NCBI GenBank assembly: GCA_000333855.2
Contig: CM007348.1
Coordinates: 530,093-594,092, forward strand
Origin: Endotrypanum monterogeii
Taxonomy: Eukaryota > Euglenozoa > Kinetoplastea > Trypanosomatida > Trypanosomatidae
DNA: 64,000 nt
Reading direction: 5' to 3'
Shown here piece by piece: positions 9,701-18,224 of this stretch. Every line of letters begins with the position of its first letter. Position 1 is the stretch's first letter. Both the position numbers and the translations under genes were made by a program. The notes beneath the pieces are model-generated. The model worked only from the letters and a program-made list of their open reading frames with translations. It did no database searches and had not been told where the DNA came from.

Positions 9701-10727
9701 CTGAGGTAGACCTTGACATCTGATGCAGCCCCTCCTGCTGCGCCTTCTCCTTCGCAGCCTCGGCGACTTCGACCATGTCTATAATGTCAGACTCCACGTT
9801 CGAGTGGCGCCCCACCAACAAAATCATTTTTGTGTGCTCCTCCCCCAGCACCTCCATGAAACGCTCCTTTTCGCCCCGAAGCTCCCGGTGGGGCGGCACA
9901 GCGGCCGCCATCACAGCCGCTGCCTCGGCAAGCAACGCGTCTGCATTCGCTGTAGCGATAGAGCCGACCGTCACCTTCTTTACGTGACGGCGTGCCGACG
10001 GAGAAACGACGCTTTGGCTGCCTCTTTCACTGTTCTCGAGGGTCGCGACGGAGTCGCCGGAGATGCTGCTGCCTGAGCCGCTCGTCGAACGGGACGTGAG
10101 AGGGTTGCTGTGGAACATGTGAGTAGTGGCTCCCCTCCCTGCAATGCTGCCGGAGCGACCGTCAAGTCCTCCCGTCCTCTTGTCGCGCACATTCGATTGA
10201 GCCCCAGCACACGCACCGCTGCTCTTCTGCATTCGGTGGTTGGCCGAAGCCGAAGACGTCCGCTTCCCGTCCCCGCGGGTATCAGGCAAATCAGCAATGA
10301 TGGAGGTGCGGATCGGATTTGGAGAGAGAACGTGATGAGCTCGAGATTCAACACGCATAATGGACTCCTTAGGGATCCCTTTTTGATCTTCCCCGTTCGT
10401 CGAGTCATCACTGGTTAGCTCATCGGAGTCATCCAGGTTGTTATTGAGTGAGCTTCGAATGAACACGTTGCCCAGACGATGCAAGTAGCGGGATGCTATC
10501 ACCTCCTCAGGGTACGCCAACTGTGGCAACCGGCGCCGCGACGGTGGAGGTGGAATGAGCGAAGACTTTGAGAAAGCGGAACTGGGTATCGAAGATGGTA
10601 TCCCAGGCGTGGATCGAGCGGCTGCGCTGGTAGTGCACTCTGAGTTTGCAAAGGAGACAGCTTTCGCGTCGGGTGCTGGAGGCGTTGCCGCACCCGCGGA
10701 TGCTCTGTTGTTACTGCTTGGATGCAT
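3798..10727 (-). CDS. Very large hypothetical protein (2309 aa)
   Basis: I do not recognise a family. The frame is open for 6.9 kb and begins at an ATG. Most of the protein is low complexity, rich in Ser, Gly, Ala and Pro, and probably disordered. Islands of likely structure are a helical, charged stretch at about 275-330; a helical segment near 370-430; a helix around 800-830 leading into a Glu/Arg/Ala-rich coiled coil at about 835-880; and a strongly basic helical C-terminal block at about 2020-2110, followed by Tyr/Arg-rich sequence to the end. Glycine-rich, Met-containing repeats lie around 1400-1500. No membrane segment or signal peptide is evident. A scaffold or cytoskeletal role would fit coiled coil plus basic tail, but this is a guess. 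The gene follows the Mdm12-like gene in the same transcription unit. Confidence 0.85.
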   Translation of the reverse strand: MHPSSNNRASAGAATPPAPDAKAVSFANSECTTSAAARSTPGIPSSIPSSAFSKSSLIPPPPSRRRLPQLAYPEEVIASRYLHRLGNVFIRSSLNNNLDDSDELTSDDSTNGEDQKGIPKESIMRVESRAHHVLSPNPIRTSIIADLPDTRGDGKRTSSASANHRMQKSSGACAGAQSNVRDKRTGGLDGRSGSIAGRGATTHMFHSNPLTSRSTSGSGSSISGDSVATLENSERGSQSVVSPSARRHVKKVTVGSIATANADALLAEAAAVMAAAVPPHRELRGEKERFMEVLGEEHTKMILLVGRHSNVESDIIDMVEVAEAAKEKAQQEGLHQMSRSTSGSANRGGTKRSSKSGKRTRRSPGRTTLASLPDLESIRLQLETKRKDFFRNCGTDFDTTHLHQLVGELDSGLGLMETVLEEELYDLEAADSQEKSPAPKTRAPESASPSRPSVRQRVQQARWRRADILEASSNIMRMEWLLESVGEELLTDFQQPQPTDECETRSLDTATEVGGEAHRQSLLTVGDLPASSPAGFALHQSSVKDAPNFPSSPLFTSTTTATSDFKRAGLDPHALHRLSLTTTICDPSMVPFTLSDSPHDGNVSEPFSATATSTAVAPRQQGHLTSSNSKGIPLVSSQSTDPASGLNLLKFMSEMLAQYHLERVHPEELRKGRPVSAPTVKRDYSPASQLAGHGHVERSETDTATRSYNGSLLEASGMTTADERDRRSAAGSMSGARRTSLTFSGVIPGSSDTMQSFGTGNIPGRLGAASSDPRWCRGGTPSTTASQGKSLLGAELRNLRPGLLHDLYELCMLHNYVQLIEARRREISKGATKGDAEYAAEMEEKLAEHRRQLEAIQRAREEAERREAEAKAMALQMRQKNVDGRRTRQNKLGSLTGPIRPDLDDESEDSLSEGIPVPRESSVRADKKPSEVPTRLESPTPRRPAVQQPVAAQLETELLREILPGTGLVFTIVGVHLSEADCVAGSSNSARGATAAAAEAGAGAVTTQLNETHRSAVLSEDGESNSFHHYVLRVERPLSDSPPPSTDPGSLTSRPTTASSIRTVAAVTVASHRLRNLTISSGSGVSVKDDSSGRVMKVSVAPGAPPRLLMTLTPAKPGKGVSYDEAFSFSADGVTGSAATRPKQDQEMQQMQQDQQSWREGWDADPPLPSLLEFPLGGLGLKETVHGSSLDSHPARSSKGKKGAKGDKARAGRGASKAKRGGEKRGSSDSARLRGSVSRDFGDHGGELTDAASPTSRAVTEDEKAVNLKAQASLYSPDARSKADEGLQRHSGRLPHTPPLSSVPRPIGEWGVPHAREDMEALEKNAVVLAVLQAGEGYAAETAALSAGVQGGHDGGGLSAVEKLLAVIPDSKIGGLAEGQQSPGTMGFGSHEDGGRGMMTGLMAPGSGASLVANAIAEEIASQAMMGDDGEGEALGKEGMTGPGGLAGEDEMGTGYSQRWPAVSIGKDGSKSSFIGSDEAAAHGASLFPETDSEGRPLSSALSQQQDQSGGGRKSFVMQGSLGEFTIKESKSKMLARFRRARESTAKSAMTQSPFYTTSSSQPPHGGEAAEYSGGPARPGHSGDAAADAPSTSSLKMSANQSLPSRREASKKPLKRGAAITSSAVKAGTTGEPSVSSAQFEQDNGKEDATSLAPPPVMVVKGTPGCRKPYILLPQQAAASSLGPSLRNKAGVRPAKGTLEKRTGHQAVGPRGGLGSNQSAGESSTTSLPLLINAENSVLPTAGAAAAIAVDVETVSHVKNFLESVKDELRSSMMVGGGLSGQAGARHSTPAAGGALLTELSELQEDARELFMMDPERFDTVISELMNQAASTLQQGCGRDTSLSSGYKGMAGTPANDVSQSGSLPPLRHGHSPGAGSADEMHLTPFASGDVSFAQGKSMGASLATHESLPQLQTLAEYERGRDNRGEGGLQHWQAHPGDSAGLSPLPSHGVASSIPCYHFEGRRSTFRGADVTIDEQFAFSSSLQPATAGPRRDTHTFLRSSVNLGDGEDGALFTGDAVTEVERILHEQLKAQVLLRAIIQKMKQMWKTKRNAADAKRRERLAYLKQRFMQRTMAAAWSVERQRVVHLHKLIYLLDRRVGRVHGWLPHYADSNILMDGYSFDSLPRNMGTTTMSSSARAHAPLASWYRQREQISIDAAQDSVGGYSGQVCPRYLYYLPQRRMYCYMRLVKLGRMLPLRLVRAGIHQSHNQHLLLGYNKIVLGNPDEEAGDSNDGSKFNRWPQRRLPRRRLDYFNNQAAIFSPDRLDDMKTSGERLRYQRRLQRTAAFQKVSKMFSPREKCDSDFPFPVL

Positions 10728-10952
10728 TTTGCTTTTGCACGTTACTCACCGTCTCTTTTTTTTTTTTTTTGGTGTGTGTGTGTGTGCCTCTCTGCGTCTT
10801 GTCGGCACACTGATACAGATGTTTGGGGAGAAAGCTTCGATTTGTATTGGTACGTGTAACTCAGAACGCAAAATTAATAGGGAATGTAGGGGATCTTTAC
10901 ATGAGACACAGACCTACACCGCAAACCAAGCAAACAACCAGGTGCGACAGTA

Positions 10953-10954
<2 letters not shown>

Positions 10955-10982
<28 letters not shown>
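10955..10982. repeat. (TG)14 microsatellite
   Basis: Perfect TG repeat in the presumed 5' UTR of the 2309-aa gene. Confidence 0.95.
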
Positions 10983-10985
<3 letters not shown>

Positions 10986-11203
10986 GGGATAAGCAAGGGA
11001 AGCAACCGTGTACGTCAAGTACAAGTCGTTGCTGTAGCCGTGATATTGGCTATAGGTTCGAAAGGGGGGGAGGGTGTCACAGACGGTTCACAGACACCTA
11101 TAGATGCGGACCACAATCTCACGCCACCTAACTCGAAGAGCAGCAACACCCAAAAACGGGTAAGGAATCGAGAGGAAGAAAGTAGTGGAGGAGAAGTTCA
11201 TGC

Positions 11204-11232
11204 AAAAAGAGAAAAAAGGGAGAGAAAGAGAG
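11204..11232 (-). promoter_or_regulatory. Polypyrimidine trans-splicing tract, 2309-aa gene
   Basis: 29 uninterrupted pyrimidines on the coding strand. The first AG on the coding strand is near 11131, which would give a 5' UTR of about 400 bases. No closer tract of this quality is present. Confidence 0.5.
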
Positions 11233-11675
11233 CAGTCTCAAGTTGTGACCGCGTGCAGATATCATCGTGCTTTTTTTTTTCACTCTTTGAAAAGAGATGA
11301 TCGACTCCTCCGATCAGTTCTTCCCTCACCCGGGACGCGCCTTTCGTTCCTACAAACCTCGAAAAACGTGTTCGGAGCGAAGCTGACCCCACCCGCATAT
11401 CCCATCCCCAGTAATCATAAAAGAAGAAACTCTCTGTCCAAACCAAACGTATAAAATCGAAAAACGGGACAACATATCCTTCGTCATTGAGAACGCAGGA
11501 AGGGAGGTAAAGATGTGTGTATGTGTGCGTGTGTGTGTGTGCGTGTGTGGGGAGAGAGGGGGGACTCTGCACCACCACGACGTGCGTGAACTTCGTTATC
11601 ACTATGTCGCCGAAATGCTCACCCAAAACGCCCTTTGCGTCACTCTCGCACCGCCTCGCCCTCCACTCACTCACG

Positions 11676-13613
11676 TCAGGAGTCGCCTCCGCCAAAGGAT
11701 ATCGGTATACAAACCGAGTGTGGGGCAACAAGCGTTTCACGCAAGATGGCACGCAGCTCGTGTAGCACAAACTGCGACACCTCGTGTTCGTTCACATACA
11801 CGCCGTTGCCTTCCTCTGCGCCTTCGTTGTCTGACACGCTGCTGCTTCCAAAGCGGGAATAGAAATCTGCGGAGGAGGTACCGTAATCGCCGGTGCCACT
11901 ATTTTTTCTGCCACCATCCAAATCCGAGCCGCACTCGGCATCGTCCCCGCCAATGGTGGCGATGATGCTTAGCCGATTGACGATAAACGGTGATAGTAGA
12001 CCCGGCTCCAGCCACACCTCACACATGTTCTCTTTCATGTTAACGCAAACGAAGCAGTCGAGGTCAAGGTTGGCCAGGTAGAATGTCATAGGCAGACTAA
12101 GACGCAGTGCAACAGCGCCGAGTCGAATTTCGTGCTGTACCGCAACGTTGAGCGACAAATGCATCGCGCCCCCATATGTCATGTGAAAGCGCACGTGAAG
12201 GCCACCCGGACCCAGCACAGAAGCTAGTGTGTCCACCGAGTCCGGTGGAGAGGAATATTGCGATTGCGAGGGAAGAGATACCGGATTGCGAGGAGGCATA
12301 TCTGCTCGACCACTAGCACTGGCGCCGCAGACGCTGGCAGCATCGAAGAGCGAATGAGTCCCACCAAACAGATGTGGCGTGTTGGACTCAGTGTATACGC
12401 GGGAAGCTAGCCCGTGAGAACCTTCGCTGAAGCTGTCCGCCATGGCGCTGAGACCTGCGGCAAGATCCACAGCAGCGGTAGAGGAATTGAGAGTGTCCAT
12501 GGATGTGGTGTGGCTTACAGAGTACGGGGAGTTACCGCGAGCCTCGACACCAGTGCCATGTCCGTCCCTACCACCAGAGAGCAGAGCTCCCCTGCTCGGA
12601 TGTTGCTGCCGAGAACGCTGGCGTGTGCGACCAGGCGGACCGTCAATCGCGTTCTCAAAGCCCACGATTTCTACGAATGGTGGCGATGTGCCCCAATCGA
12701 TTCGCCCCACCTCCAAGTACACAATCGGCGGTATTTTGCTCGCGCCCCCCGATGCTGCCGCGCCCGCGCACGCTGGTATGCCACCGCCAGCTGCGGAAGT
12801 AGGGCCGGCGGATGAAGTAGCCGTGGTAGAGCCCCCTGGATCAAAACCCGGTGACGACTGACCAAGGACCGCTCGCTGCGTAGCGGAAGGGGTCACAGAA
12901 ATGGGCTCACTGGCGAAGACATTGCCTGCTGAGGGGCCGCCACTACCGGCACTAGCATTCGTTTCGGACACAGCCAGCGTTGCACCTATGTTGTGATGGC
13001 TACAATTGTGCTGCGAAGTTGCGCAACCGAGGACTGGTGCTGATATAGAGCCGCCTGTGCCAGCGACGTTGCTACCACCAGACCCAACCGGACCACCCAC
13101 ACTCCCGGTGGGAGGAATCGCTGCCGCAGACGCTGGCGTCGCAGAGGAGAATCCTGAAATAGCAGCACTGCTGTTGGACGTCTGCATATAAGAAGAGTGC
13201 AGTGGTGCAGTACTCGTCATTGTGGAGTGGGTAAACAAATTCGGGATCGACTCGGGGCAAAAATGTGTGGCGTGATGGACCACATTTCCTGGAATAGTGG
13301 TGATACCAGACGCAATCTCCTGCCGTGAAACGATGCCGCTGGCGTGGAGTGATGTCTCAGCCTTTTCCGCCCCGGCACCATGAGAGCCGACTGAGACAGA
13401 GAGAGCAGCCCCGGCGACGCTGGGACCAATGATGGGCATGACTGCAGTCGCCTTTGCGCCTGCGGCAGCTGGGCCCGCTGTGCTGCTGTCTGATGGGGCC
13501 GCGTTTCGGTTGTTGATGCGATCAACAACCTCTGCAAGGCGACTGTTGATGAGATGTCGCAGCGCCTCTGCACAAGTCTCATCCAGCCTTCCCCAATCGA
13601 AATGCAGAGACAT
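11676..13613 (-). CDS. Mdm12-like SMP-domain protein
   Basis: Probable lipid-transfer protein of the SMP (TULIP-type) family, closest in pattern to Mdm12, the cytosolic subunit of the ER-mitochondria encounter structure. Four separated blocks match the order of Mdm12. Residues 1-37 begin MSLHFDWGRLDE and continue with an amphipathic helix. Residues about 293-322 contain YLEVGRIDWGTSPPFVEIVG, like the LG..PP.I.I strand. Residues about 472-556 carry the strand-rich body, including LPMTFYLANLDLDCFV. Residues about 608-640 hold a final helix ending in SVCIPISF. Between them are Ser/Ala/Gly-rich insertions of roughly 250 and 145 residues and a shorter acidic one near 557-605, so the 645-residue protein is longer than typical fungal homologues. 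There is no membrane segment, as expected for Mdm12 rather than Mmm1. Family call is by remembered motif pattern only; another SMP protein is the main alternative. Confidence 0.7.
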   Translation of the reverse strand: MSLHFDWGRLDETCAEALRHLINSRLAEVVDRINNRNAAPSDSSTAGPAAAGAKATAVMPIIGPSVAGAALSVSVGSHGAGAEKAETSLHASGIVSRQEIASGITTIPGNVVHHATHFCPESIPNLFTHSTMTSTAPLHSSYMQTSNSSAAISGFSSATPASAAAIPPTGSVGGPVGSGGSNVAGTGGSISAPVLGCATSQHNCSHHNIGATLAVSETNASAGSGGPSAGNVFASEPISVTPSATQRAVLGQSSPGFDPGGSTTATSSAGPTSAAGGGIPACAGAAASGGASKIPPIVYLEVGRIDWGTSPPFVEIVGFENAIDGPPGRTRQRSRQQHPSRGALLSGGRDGHGTGVEARGNSPYSVSHTTSMDTLNSSTAAVDLAAGLSAMADSFSEGSHGLASRVYTESNTPHLFGGTHSLFDAASVCGASASGRADMPPRNPVSLPSQSQYSSPPDSVDTLASVLGPGGLHVRFHMTYGGAMHLSLNVAVQHEIRLGAVALRLSLPMTFYLANLDLDCFVCVNMKENMCEVWLEPGLLSPFIVNRLSIIATIGGDDAECGSDLDGGRKNSGTGDYGTSSADFYSRFGSSSVSDNEGAEEGNGVYVNEHEVSQFVLHELRAILRETLVAPHSVCIPISFGGGDS

Positions 13614-13740
13614 GGCTTCCTTATGTGTGGGGCAAAGATATAAATGGGGGAGAAAGTGGTTAGGGACAAATAGATGCTACTGAGGCGCAGTGCAGAAGAA
13701 AAAAAAAATACATGAGTCCTGCAGACAGAGAGTCTGTAGC

Positions 13741-13769
13741 GGAGAAATGGGGGAAGGGGGGGGGGGGGG
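13741..13769 (-). promoter_or_regulatory. Polypyrimidine trans-splicing tract, Mdm12-like gene
   Basis: C/T-rich on the coding strand with a C14 block and one A, about 130 bases upstream of the ATG at 13613. AG acceptors follow within the next 60 bases. Confidence 0.6.
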
Positions 13770-13919
13770 CTTGACGAGAAGGAGCAACAATCGCAGTGTA
13801 CTCGTTTCCAAAAGGTCGACACCAGGCGAACATACGTACGCGGCAAGATGAGAAAACTAACCAGTGCACTGTTGGCCTTCCTACTTCCACAAAACCGATA
13901 GCATATAATACATGCTAAT

Positions 13920-13921
<2 letters not shown>

Positions 13922-13972
<51 letters not shown>
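13922..13972. repeat. (TA)n microsatellite
   Basis: About 21 TA units followed by GTATATA. Located upstream of the Mdm12-like gene's splice tract. Confidence 0.95.
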
Positions 13973-14961
13973 CACAGCTACACTATGTAACACGACTTGA
14001 CCCGTTGGGTACACACACACACACTTTCTCTCTGTTGGTTGAAAATGTTGGATCGTGTTTCGTGCTGTCTTCATTTCCGAACCTCCTCCCCCCCCCTTCA
14101 CGTAAAGCCGCTGCTGTCGTATGTGGGGGAGGGGGGAGAAAAGACTCAAGGGGGGGGGGAGGGCTCCATACACAATACAAGTAAATGGAGACGGGACAAT
14201 GGGGCGGGTGCGGGGAGGTCTCCCAGTGCACTTCTCCAGGTAACCGTGTATGAGTTTCGTCGCTCGCCTCACTCACTCGTCCCTTGTCACCAGCTGACAC
14301 AAAAAGCCCTCACAGAAAGAAGAAAAAAAACACACATTTTTATTCCATCGTCGACCACTCGTCGCCTGCCCTCCTTTTTTTAACATCAGCCACACATCGC
14401 AGACATACAAACGCACACACGCAATCATGACAACAACGAGCAAGGGCGATCCTCTCCTCTATTTCATACAAACACCGCAGAAGGTAAAGAAACGCCACAA
14501 ATGGCATAGTACGCGGAGCAGTATACATGCACGACGAGGGAAAGACGGGGGGGGGGGGCACGAAAGACGACGCACCACGACAACCGCGCAGACGCATGGA
14601 GAAGTGCGAGATGATACAAGCTGCAGCGCACGGAGTACACATCAAGTGAAACTGATCAACGAAGATGAATAGATGGAGAAAGAAAAAAAAAAGAAGAAGC
14701 GTAGCCCGTTAGGGTAATGCGACCAGACACACGGAGGGATTCCAGAAGGAGAAAAAAGAGGTGCTCCTATATGGGGGACGGGTACAGGAAAAAGAAAGGA
14801 GCATAGGGCAGGAAAATTTGCCTGCCTGATCAACAAAAAATCAGGCAGAACTGATCGGTCGTGTATATGCGGGTGCTCGTATGTATTAGTGCAAGACACT
14901 CTACGCCCCCATCCACCCTCTGCACCCACCGACACACGCCCCTACTTTGTAGAGTGTTGCT

Positions 14962-17937
14962 CTATGGGTAAGTGAAAGGCTCAGGAACGGGAGCCTCGTC
15001 ACGGTCCGACAGCACCACGGGCGCCACCAGCGTGTGTGCGCCCATCTCTGGCTTTGTGTCCCTCAGAAGGCAGATTCCCATCGGATCTGGCTTTAGCGGC
15101 ATATATCGACCGTCGGCGTCATGCGTGATGACTGCAAACTGGTGCGCCGTCACACGCGCAGGATTGTGTAGGAGCTCAAACGAGGGCTCCTGCACCGAGT
15201 CCCCGCCATCCCCAGCGTTGCCGCTACCGTTACCGCCCTTTTTGCTGCCCTCACCAGTAGACCTGCCATCGCTGCCGGACGCCCCAGCGGCGGAGGTGAT
15301 GGCAGCGGCTCCTGGGCCTGCAGACCCTTGGTGACGACGCTGCCGCAGCTCTTCCTCCTTGCGCGTTGTGGACAGCACGACCGCCTGGACCCCTGACGAC
15401 CTAACTTTCTTCTCCTGAAGCACCGACTTGGGTACTGCGTATGTGCTGGGAGGAGCATTTGACTTGAACGTGTACTCGGGCAGCTCCAGCGACTCGTTCA
15501 GCGCGATGATGCAGGTGGGCTGCATGGCCAAATCGATCATGAGGAGGTACGGGTACCAGTACCAGTACTGTAGAAACATGAAGACCCCCACGACAGCCTT
15601 GTCGAGGCGGTGGCGCTGCTTGTGCATGGCGAAGGTGCAGTTGCGGCCACCTGCATCGAGCAGACCGGTTGCAAGAATGAAGCCGATCTTAGAACAACGA
15701 CTTTCGTTGCGGTCTTCAATCTTCTTTTCCAGCAAGATCCTGAAGTCCTTCACCTTCGGGTTTTCCTTTTCTGTGAGCTGCACCATGACCATGGAAAGCG
15801 CTATGGCAGCACCCTGGCGCACGTAATCCACGATATCTTCCAGCATCTCCCACAGCACATCAATGACGGCGGCGTTGCCAGTGCCAGCTGCGCTCACCGC
15901 CAGCGCCATCGCGATACCGTAACGGACATGCGGGCTGTAGCTGTCAACAAGCGCGCGAATCAAATCGAGACACAGGTTCGGATCTTTGAAGGTCAAAAAA
16001 CCAATCATGGTGATGGCGGTGCGGCGAACATCATCAGACATATCCTTCACTGTAATGCTGAGCAGCTTCTCGATCGTCTTGGCGTTCTCAGTGCCAGCGT
16101 ACGCCAAACCAAGCACAAAGCAGCCGCCCAGGCGCACCCACGAATCGCCGCTCTCGAGCAACTCTTCCGCCAGCTGGAGTGCCTCATCTTCGCGCCCAAG
16201 GTTGATGAACGCCATCGCCATACACACACCACGAATAATCTTCTCCTTCTGGTTCTCCTCGTATGCTACATTTTTGAGGCTCTGCAGTATCATCTCGTTT
16301 CCGCTTCCGAGCATCAACATGCCAACGCCCACCGCCGCCCCTTCAGCCGCCACAGCGTCCATGCCCGTTACACACGTGAAAAGGAGGTCGTAGAGATTCT
16401 CATCCTGCATCCCCATTGCGGTGAGGCCGATGCCGAGGGAGGCGCCGTGAACCATCTGAACATTTGTAGAGAACTTCTGCAAGTTGTCCTCCAGATACTG
16501 AATCGTTTTTCGGTCACGAGTGGAGCCGAGCGGGGAGTAGATGAGGCCAAGGGCGTACAGTGAGCCCGCCTCTTGGTACGGCAGCGTTGGCACGCTTGCG
16601 CCTTTGGGTAAGTATTGCTCCAGCACCCGCATCGCTTCCTCTGTGTGTCCCCGGTGAATCGCACCAATGCTCGCGACAGCGGTGAACTTGGCCCAGTGCT
16701 GCGCGGAGCCGAGCCACTTCATGTTGTCGCGGAGAAAACCGTCCATGGTGGTGCCGCAGTACATGAAAGCGTTTGCCACCACTGTCGCGTTGTGCACCAC
16801 GGCGTTGCGCGGGTCCGTCATCTTTTTGATGTGAGTCAGCACATACACATCAGCGACACAACGGGAGTAGAGAAACTTAACATTCAGGCTCGTAGTCACC
16901 TGGCCACTGAGGACAGACAACAGCTTCTGCTCTGGAGAATCCTGGAGCGTTGTAGCAGTCGGCGCGCCTGAAGTAGTGTCAGTGGCTGTGACGGTAGAAG
17001 GAGAGGTTGCGGTGGCGGACGGGGCCCCCACCTCCCCAGAGGCGTGGCCGGCACTTGCGCCAGAACTCGCCGCCAGCGCCGCTTCAGATACGCCCAACTG
17101 CTTCTCCAAATGGGCAATCACACCGGAGAGATACTCCTGGTTGCCGTGCTCGAAGAGGTCAAAGGCTAGCTGAAAGGCAACCGTTCTGTTGTCTCCCTTC
17201 CACAGGCCAGAAATAAGGCTCGACGTCGCCTCCACATCACCGAGGAACAGCAGGCAGTGAGCCAAGGAGTAGAAGTCGACGGTGGACAGGCCGTCTGTGT
17301 ACAGGTCCGCCAGGAGACGGAGGACCTTGCGACGGAATGTGATGTCCTGCAGCAGCACATTCGCCACGTAGAAGGTGAAGTTGAGAATCTCAGCCGAGTG
17401 TGTTTTGCACAACGCCTGGCGCAAAACCCTCTCCAGAAAATCCAGCCGGAGCGCACGCACGGTGAAGCCGACCATCTCCTTTAGGTCCGCCAGGGTCTCG
17501 TTCTCTACAACCCACGACTTGGTCAATGACACAAACAGCTCTTCCAGCTTTGGCGGCAGCGCCTCCCGCTCGTCCACCGGAGTCTCCTGGTACGCGACGT
17601 AGGTATCAATACATCGACTCAAAATCGTGTCTGTGAACAGAGACCGTGTTGTCGCGTCAAAGGCAGTGCCGGCCGCCAAAGCGTGCTTCACCGAGTTGCT
17701 GTAATCACCCAAGTGAAAATAAACCTGCGACGCGACGAGGGACGCGAGGCGGCGCGTCTCATCCGCAAGCTTCTCAGAGACTGCCAGCTCCTCGATAAGC
17801 AGAAGCTCAGCACTCACCTCGTGCCAGAACGTGTCCATCAAGGAGGAGAGCCGCTTCAGTGCGAAAAGAATAACAAGGTTATCCTGTTCGCTCAAGAGCG
17901 CCAAGACGGCCTTTGCCGAGGATAATCCCTGCACCAT
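14962..17937 (-). CDS. RPN2: 26S proteasome regulatory subunit RPN2 (PSMD1)
   Basis: Non-ATPase scaffold of the 19S proteasome base, which anchors ubiquitin-receptor and ATPase subunits. The 991-residue length fits the family. The N-terminal helical region starts MVQGLSSAKAVLALLSEQ. The proteasome/cyclosome repeats occupy about 400-780 and show repeated GxA/ALG..Y.G signatures. A Gly/Ser/Ala-rich linker sits near 880-910. The C-terminal beta domain keeps FELLHNPARV, and the last residues end PVPEPFTYP, matching the PEPFxY tail that binds RPN13 in other eukaryotes. A short insertion rich in Thr/Ala interrupts residues about 280-340. The frame is open 44 codons upstream, but without an ATG; the first ATG after the splice tract is at 17937, directly after an A-run. 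Identification is very firm. Confidence 0.96.
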   Translation of the reverse strand: MVQGLSSAKAVLALLSEQDNLVILFALKRLSSLMDTFWHEVSAELLLIEELAVSEKLADETRRLASLVASQVYFHLGDYSNSVKHALAAGTAFDATTRSLFTDTILSRCIDTYVAYQETPVDEREALPPKLEELFVSLTKSWVVENETLADLKEMVGFTVRALRLDFLERVLRQALCKTHSAEILNFTFYVANVLLQDITFRRKVLRLLADLYTDGLSTVDFYSLAHCLLFLGDVEATSSLISGLWKGDNRTVAFQLAFDLFEHGNQEYLSGVIAHLEKQLGVSEAALAASSGASAGHASGEVGAPSATATSPSTVTATDTTSGAPTATTLQDSPEQKLLSVLSGQVTTSLNVKFLYSRCVADVYVLTHIKKMTDPRNAVVHNATVVANAFMYCGTTMDGFLRDNMKWLGSAQHWAKFTAVASIGAIHRGHTEEAMRVLEQYLPKGASVPTLPYQEAGSLYALGLIYSPLGSTRDRKTIQYLEDNLQKFSTNVQMVHGASLGIGLTAMGMQDENLYDLLFTCVTGMDAVAAEGAAVGVGMLMLGSGNEMILQSLKNVAYEENQKEKIIRGVCMAMAFINLGREDEALQLAEELLESGDSWVRLGGCFVLGLAYAGTENAKTIEKLLSITVKDMSDDVRRTAITMIGFLTFKDPNLCLDLIRALVDSYSPHVRYGIAMALAVSAAGTGNAAVIDVLWEMLEDIVDYVRQGAAIALSMVMVQLTEKENPKVKDFRILLEKKIEDRNESRCSKIGFILATGLLDAGGRNCTFAMHKQRHRLDKAVVGVFMFLQYWYWYPYLLMIDLAMQPTCIIALNESLELPEYTFKSNAPPSTYAVPKSVLQEKKVRSSGVQAVVLSTTRKEEELRQRRHQGSAGPGAAAITSAAGASGSDGRSTGEGSKKGGNGSGNAGDGGDSVQEPSFELLHNPARVTAHQFAVITHDADGRYMPLKPDPMGICLLRDTKPEMGAHTLVAPVVLSDRDEAPVPEPFTYP

Positions 17938-18198
17938 TTTTTTTTTTTTGCCCTTCCACTGGTGTGTCTGTGCTTGTGTCTGTGTGTGCCGGTACCCTGT
18001 ACAGCTTCTGGGTATGACTGGGGTTAGTTGGGAGTGTAGGTAATGTGTTGTTGTCGCCACAAGTTTCAAAGGCGAAGGAAGGGAAGTTACGCAATGTCAC
18101 ACGAGCACACGTACACAAGGTAAAACAAAGGATACCAATACACCTCCAACGCGGCGGGCGCGCAATTCACCCGAAATTGGAGGCAGATGAGCGTGTGT

Positions 18199-18224
18199 AG
18201 AGAAGAAAAAGAGTGAGAGGGAGA
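18199..18224 (-). promoter_or_regulatory. Polypyrimidine trans-splicing tract, RPN2
   Basis: Two pyrimidine blocks separated by one A on the coding strand, about 260 bases before the start. No ATG occurs between the tract and 17937 on the coding strand, which supports that start. Confidence 0.55.

Larger units (their letters stand above)
10728..11675. other. Spacer between Mdm12-like and 2309-aa genes
   Basis: No credible gene. Contains a T16 run just upstream of the start codon at 10727, a (TG)14 tract at 10955-10982, a purine-rich plus strand at 11160-11236 (splice tract on the minus strand), and a degenerate TG region near 11513-11550. Confidence 0.75.
13614..14961. other. Spacer between RPN2 and Mdm12-like genes
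   Basis: No credible gene. Contains a G-rich splice tract at 13741-13769, a (TA)n tract at 13922-13972, C- and G-runs at 14089-14160, and a purine-rich zone near 14670-14800. The part from about 14300 to 14961 should be RPN2 3' UTR. Confidence 0.75.

Noticed and set aside
11050..11075. GGTTCGAAAGG, similar to a tRNA B box
   Set aside because: No matching A box or cloverleaf arms could be found at the right distance on either strand.
15610..16563. 317-codon plus-strand frame antisense to RPN2
   Set aside because: It lies fully inside the RPN2 gene, its product resembles no family, and it follows from the GC-rich third positions of the real gene. All other genes are on the minus strand.
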